Positions 32,101 through 39,979 of a DNA stretch of 39,979 bases are shown here, in pieces. The stretch comes from Chromera velia (taxonomy: Eukaryota > Sar > Chromeraceae), in assembly GCA_018398765.1 (NCBI GenBank), contig JAHBMJ010000835.1:1-39979 (forward strand), given 5' to 3'. A program made the translations under genes and the position numbers. The notes beneath the pieces are model-generated. The model ran no database searches. It was not told where the DNA came from and saw only the letters and a program-made list of their open reading frames with translations. Position 1 is the first letter of the stretch. Each line of letters opens with the position of its first letter.

Positions 32101-32791
32101 CTTCGATCCGCGACTGTCGTCTCTTCCCGTTCTTATCGTGGACGACTCAGTCTTCGCTCGCATGGGCATTGCATCTCTTCTGCAACGGTTGAGAATTCCG
32201 TTCGTTGAGGTGGATGATGGCAGCGAGGCGGTGAGGAGGGTGAAGGGAGGGGATAGGTTTCGTCTGGTGTTGATGGACAGAAATATGAAGAATTTGGATG
32301 GGGAGCTGGCAACTGCACAGATGTTGTCAGTCATCAGGGAGGAAAGAGCAAAAGTGATCAAAGAAAAAGAAACCATGTGCCAACAACTTGACCTACAGAG
32401 GGGTTACTCAAATGACCCTTCCGTCAGAGCAAAAGAAAGAGAGAGCACGCCCGCCTCCTGCACCTCTGCCGCCACCACAGCAGCGACGAGAGACAGAGAG
32501 ATGGAAAGGTCTTCCACCTCCTCTGTCTCTGTGTCGACTTTGCGTAGTGAGAAAACCTTCTTTTTGGATAAAGAGTCCGAGAAGGGAGAAGAGACTGAGT
32601 CTGAGGAGACGTTTGAGGAGTGGATGAGGGGCGTTGAGCCTCTCATTGTCGGTCTGACTGGTGATGTGGGGGCAGAGGCCGTGACGGCATTCCGGGATGC
32701 AGGAGCGTTCACTTGTTTGCAGAAGCCCTTGACTGCTCAGGATCTCCGAACTCTTCTTGAGTACTCAAATGCGCTTCCCGAGGGGTCATGA
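27901..32791 (+). CDS. Membrane-bound hybrid histidine kinase, 966 aa
   Basis: Five exons: 27901-28294, 28574-28688, 29850-30151, 30332-31405 and 31776-32791; phases agree and introns are GT-AG. The N-terminal 230 residues hold about six hydrophobic spans. The H-box is FLGYIMHEVRNPLQ, with His263 as phosphate acceptor. The second dimerisation helix ends LEKLEHGRF at 452-460. The ATP-binding domain has an N-box (QNFFSNAVKF, 534-543), a DNGVG G1 box (601-605) and a GTGLGL G2 box (631-636). A receiver domain follows with Asp751/Asp752, phosphoacceptor Asp796, Thr923 and Lys945. All key residues for His-to-Asp relay are present. There is no recognised extracellular sensor, so the input is probably through the membrane domain. 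Oddities are long insertions between the two dimerisation helices and between receiver strands 3 and 4. Exon 2's right end lies in a GT repeat beside a gap. Confidence 0.88.
28689..29111 (+). repeat. GT/GC microsatellite in intron 2 of the histidine kinase
   Basis: The intron begins in this array (donor after 28688). GTGTGC words are organised in higher-order units of about 100-124 bp, each ending in gtgggcatgtgcatgtg (near 28813, 28912 and 29036). The array runs into the gap. Confidence 0.95.
29112..29348. other. Assembly gap of 237 N
   Basis: The gap interrupts the GT array. The sequence after it (29349-29411) repeats 28642-28704, the end of exon 2. Confidence 0.99.
29349..29418 (+). repeat. 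Second copy of the exon 2 end and GT run of the histidine kinase
   Basis: Bases from 29349 match those from 28642 without a difference up to the GT run. This is either an unmerged overlap of two contigs around the gap or a real local duplication. Confidence 0.85.
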
Positions 32792-33552
32792 AAAGGGGGA
32801 AGGGGAGGGAAGGGGCTTTATTCAAAAGTGCGCATGAAGGGCTCTTCATAAGTTCGGGTGGGGTAAGGTGAGAGACTGTCATGTATGAGCATCATACACT
32901 GCATGGGAATTAACTTTCTGAACGGGCAGAAAGTCATGCATGGTTTTGCGCAAATTAAATGCAAATTAAGGAATGCAAGCAAAGCTTCTCTGCGCTCTAA
33001 TAAACTACTCAGAGAGACGCGAGGAGGCAAAAAGTCTCCAGACGGCCACCTCATGAGTAGGATGCAAAGGGGGATGTGTGGAACAGCATTTTTTGAATGC
33101 ATTCATGGTCGGTATACGACAGCAAATACTTTCATCGATTGTTATGCATGTGTGTATGACGTGATCATGTGGCATTACATACATTGATTGTCAGGGAGAC
33201 TCCGTCATGCAGGAGGGCATGCACCGATGCACCGATGCACCGATCGACTTGGTTGGTGGAAAGGAATTAAGAAGCTTGCTTGTTTTTCTTCATCAACTGC
33301 CTGACCTTCATTTTCTTTCTGCATACAAACAAATTCAATGAAAGTGTTCGGATTCGATCTGACTGCATGGAACGTGGGAGGTAGCAGGGCAGTGAAGCCA
33401 GCAGTGAACGAAGGAAGTGAGGGGGCTTCTCTGAGTCACCACAGATGAGACCTTTATACTCATTTCTTTATTTCTCTCCACGCGCTCCTCCCTCCCGTCC
33501 TGTATCAACATAACGTTATGCACAATACGACTTCTTCCTTCCCTCGGTTTTT

Positions 33553-33588
<36 letters not shown>

Positions 33589-33640
33589 TTTTTCTTTCTT
33601 TCTTTCTTTCTTTCTTTCTTTTTTTCTTTCTTTCTTTCTT

Positions 33641-33682
<42 letters not shown>

Positions 33683-36007
33683 CCTCCCATTCAGGCTCTC
33701 AATGCCAGGTCCAGAGCGAAAAGCAAGTCTCCGTTGTGGACTGTGCTTCTTCCGCCGGTCTGTCATCGTTCTGTCTCTCTTTGAAATTTCATGAGGGCAG
33801 AGACCAACAGAATTGTGTTGTTTAGACTGAGATAACATCGATTCCCTGTCCACTGCAGAATTTTGCCTCCTTCCTCAAGTTTCTCAAATTCTTCCCTGAC
33901 AGTTCAAAGAGCCGCCGTAACTTCGTCTGCATGTCGAAGAACATGGTGTGCATGAAGGGTTGCTGCCGTTTTGCAACTAGTTTTGCCAGCAGTTCTTTGA
34001 AAACGTGGTACATGAATCTCTGGACTAAATCCCATAAATGAGTGCATGATGGAACGGTCGAGTGAACAGCCCATAATGTTCTGTCTTTAAGTGATTTAAG
34101 TTGAGCTTACAAGCAAGCCGATTCTAAAAGGCTAGCTAAAAGGTGACTACATACATGTATTATTATTCAACCTGCATAGCTGGTGCTTTCTTAAGCGCAT
34201 TCAGTGGGAACTGTGCCTAGATCGAACTGCGCTATATTGGTACAAAATTTAACAAAGTTTAGTACTTAGTTTAACTTTTTTGTGTGCCCAGTTAATTTGA
34301 TCAGAACTTCACTGCCGAAGGTTTGCCAGTACATAACTATTAAACTGTTTTCATCTATTGCAAGATCTATGGTTGAGTTCTTTAGTTTGCATGCAATGCC
34401 ATGCATTAATCTAGTTTTGCATACATCAAATTTTCTGGTTGACCAACAGGTCTATATTGACATACAAAATAGGGAAATAGTTAATTTAATTGAGACTATT
34501 TCTTTAGTTTTGGGTTTAATTGTTGGAAAAAGTTTATGAAAGCCTTGAAAGCCTAGATTAAAGGGAGAATGCTAAGAAAAATGGTCTATTAGAGAATGAT
34601 ACTACGAATGATAATTAGATAATTAAGCAGCATAAAGTGCATCCATATCAACGCGCAGTACAAATATCAAGAAACTATACTACTACTAAGGAAAAGCTAG
34701 TAGAAAAACAAAAAATAAAAGGGAAATTTCTGAGAAAAAAATTGAACTTCAGCTTTAAATTAAGTTTAAAATTAAAAATTAATTTAACATCTCTAAACTT
34801 AATAAATTTAACAATAATAAGGGACTGTATTTTGAGATCTGTTCCTAGCACGTTCACCTTACTTTGGTCCTTCCATTCCTCTACGCAACACTACAATACA
34901 TCCGGCTACATTGCAACACTCTAGGTTCTACTCGATCGGTCTTTTTAATACAGTTCAGTCGTCCATAAGGACGAGTGCACTGCTGAATCCCCCATCTCCC
35001 CCCCTTCACCGGAGTGGCCTCGCATGCCCCTGGTGGACGTACTTGCTGCCCTTAGGTAGGCAACTTGCTACGTTACTTGCAACCGAGCTCAGATTCGACT
35101 ACACACCTTCCCATACCCCTGCCCCCACTTCTCGCTTGACCTTAACTACCACTCGAAACTAGACTAGAAAGTTTAAGCCGTATTTGATAAGCTTGAAAGC
35201 TCGTGCCGCAAGCGCGCCGGCGGATTTTTGAGGCCCAAATTAAGGATGTGTTGAAAATTAAAGCCGTATATCTGGACGATCGTGAAACCGCCCTCGAAAC
35301 CGCACTGCCGACTAGACTGCCGATCGCGATGGTGAATGATGAGGATAATGATAACTAAGTTGTATCTAGAGTTATTAATATATTACTGTAGCTACATTGT
35401 CAGCTAGATTGCCAGAGTTCACTTGATTTACCGTGCAAAATATTAAACGGTCTAAATTAATCCAATGCCCGACAAACCTAGAGACAAACTGAAAAAGCCG
35501 CTGGAAGGAAATGACTGGGGGCTGACGAGAGAGGCAAACGCTTTCAGAGAGACGTCCGGTCTAATTCCAATCACCCGGTCGATTCTCCTACACCCGCAAA
35601 TCCCCTCAAGAAGCTTCCTTTCGGAGCCTGTGTGTAGACCTTTGCAGTTCCTCACCCATAGGCAGGCAGGCAGGCAAAGAGAGTCCGCACACACTCGAAA
35701 AGTCAGCAAGTACATCCATCGAGAGATCTATTTCCATCGAAAAAAACCCGCACCTCTCCTCTGCCCGCCTCTCCACATCCTCATAGCAAAACCAGACTGA
35801 CTGCTATTCAACCCCGCAAGTCAATCAACCCGCCACAACAGCCTTTCTCGCCTTGCGCGCCCTCACGGACTGTGTGTATGCAGACAATTGAGGATGAAAG
35901 GAGACACGTGTCAGATCGGATTGCGTGGACCCTTCCATTTGATTTTTGTCTTCCAGTCGAATCCCATTCCTCCCTTCTTCCCCCCCTCTAGTGTTGCCTT
36001 AGTAGTG
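32792..36007. other. Intergenic region between two convergent genes
   Basis: It holds the tails of the histidine kinase (plus strand) and N-myristoyltransferase (minus strand). A TTTC/TC array lies at 33548-33680. 34130-34860 is AT-rich with an 85-codon frame at 34282-34539 of unknown nature. A short open frame at about 35211-35359 (ending MVNDEDNDN) and a 63-codon minus-strand frame at 33822-34013 are also unrecognised. None is supported enough to call a gene. Confidence 0.55.
33548..33680. repeat. TTTC and TC microsatellite
   Basis: About 100 bases of TTTC units (with TTTT interruptions) followed by about 35 bases of TC. Confidence 0.95.
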
Positions 36008-39846
<3,839 letters not shown>

Positions 39847-39979
39847 CTGCACACTCCACCCACAAACAGGGCAGGAAGAAGCTCACCTCGCAAAGAAAGA
39901 AACGGACAGAAAAAAGAAGCGAAGTCTAAAAAACGCTTAAAAAAAGAGAGACGGAAAGAAAGAGATGCCCCCCCCCCCC

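Noticed and set aside
33822-34013. 63-codon minus-strand frame, helical and basic
   Set aside because: Interesting composition, but no family recognised, no neighbouring exon that extends it, and an equally open frame on the opposite strand.
35465-35800. 111-codon plus-strand frame downstream of NMT
   Set aside because: No recognisable domain or homologous pattern, and low-complexity composition.

Overview
This is a window of nuclear DNA from a microbial eukaryote. Three intron-bearing protein genes can be reconstructed: an axonemal dynein assembly factor, a membrane hybrid histidine kinase and an N-myristoyltransferase. They are embedded in DNA full of decayed LTR retrotransposons, microsatellites and a minisatellite. 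An axoneme gene together with a two-component kinase and heavy copia/gypsy load fits an alga or related protist with a flagellated stage. A chromerid-like alveolate such as Chromera is my best guess, but that is inference; no marker gene in the window fixes the species.

Layout. 1-1102: 3' end of a broken Ty1/copia element (RNase H remnant plus a putative 3' LTR). It sits exactly inside a minus-strand Ty3/gypsy element (1103-4522) that keeps gag, a zinc knuckle, a protease remnant and RT in a single frame broken by five stop codons. 4523-5559: non-coding DNA with a short direct repeat and a hairpin. 5560-7290: degenerate minisatellite, best-kept period 68 bp. 7599-19225: an apparently complete chromodomain Ty3/gypsy element of about 11.6 kb. 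It has two 635-bp LTRs, an ATAG target-site duplication, gag, protease, RT, RNase H, an unusual AT-hook linker, integrase and chromodomain, followed by a 2.9-kb non-coding 3' region holding an assembly gap. Its reading frames are broken and several catalytic residues are changed.

19984-24337 (+): DNAAF1/ODA7-like leucine-rich-repeat gene, nine exons, 510 aa. 25396-26006: CATC microsatellite. 27901-32791 (+): hybrid histidine kinase, five exons, 966 aa, about six membrane spans, with unusual insertions in both the dimerisation and the receiver domains. 36008-39846 (-): C-terminal seven exons of N-myristoyltransferase, whose 5' part lies beyond the right edge.

The genes are not an operon and show no shared pathway. 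Two themes recur. First, many introns begin at, or are filled by, tandem repeats made of donor-like GT words. Second, the retroelements decay mainly by C-to-T/G-to-A type changes. All splice sites were inferred by eye from GT/AG signals, reading-frame phase and recalled family conservation; no alignment or transcript data were available.
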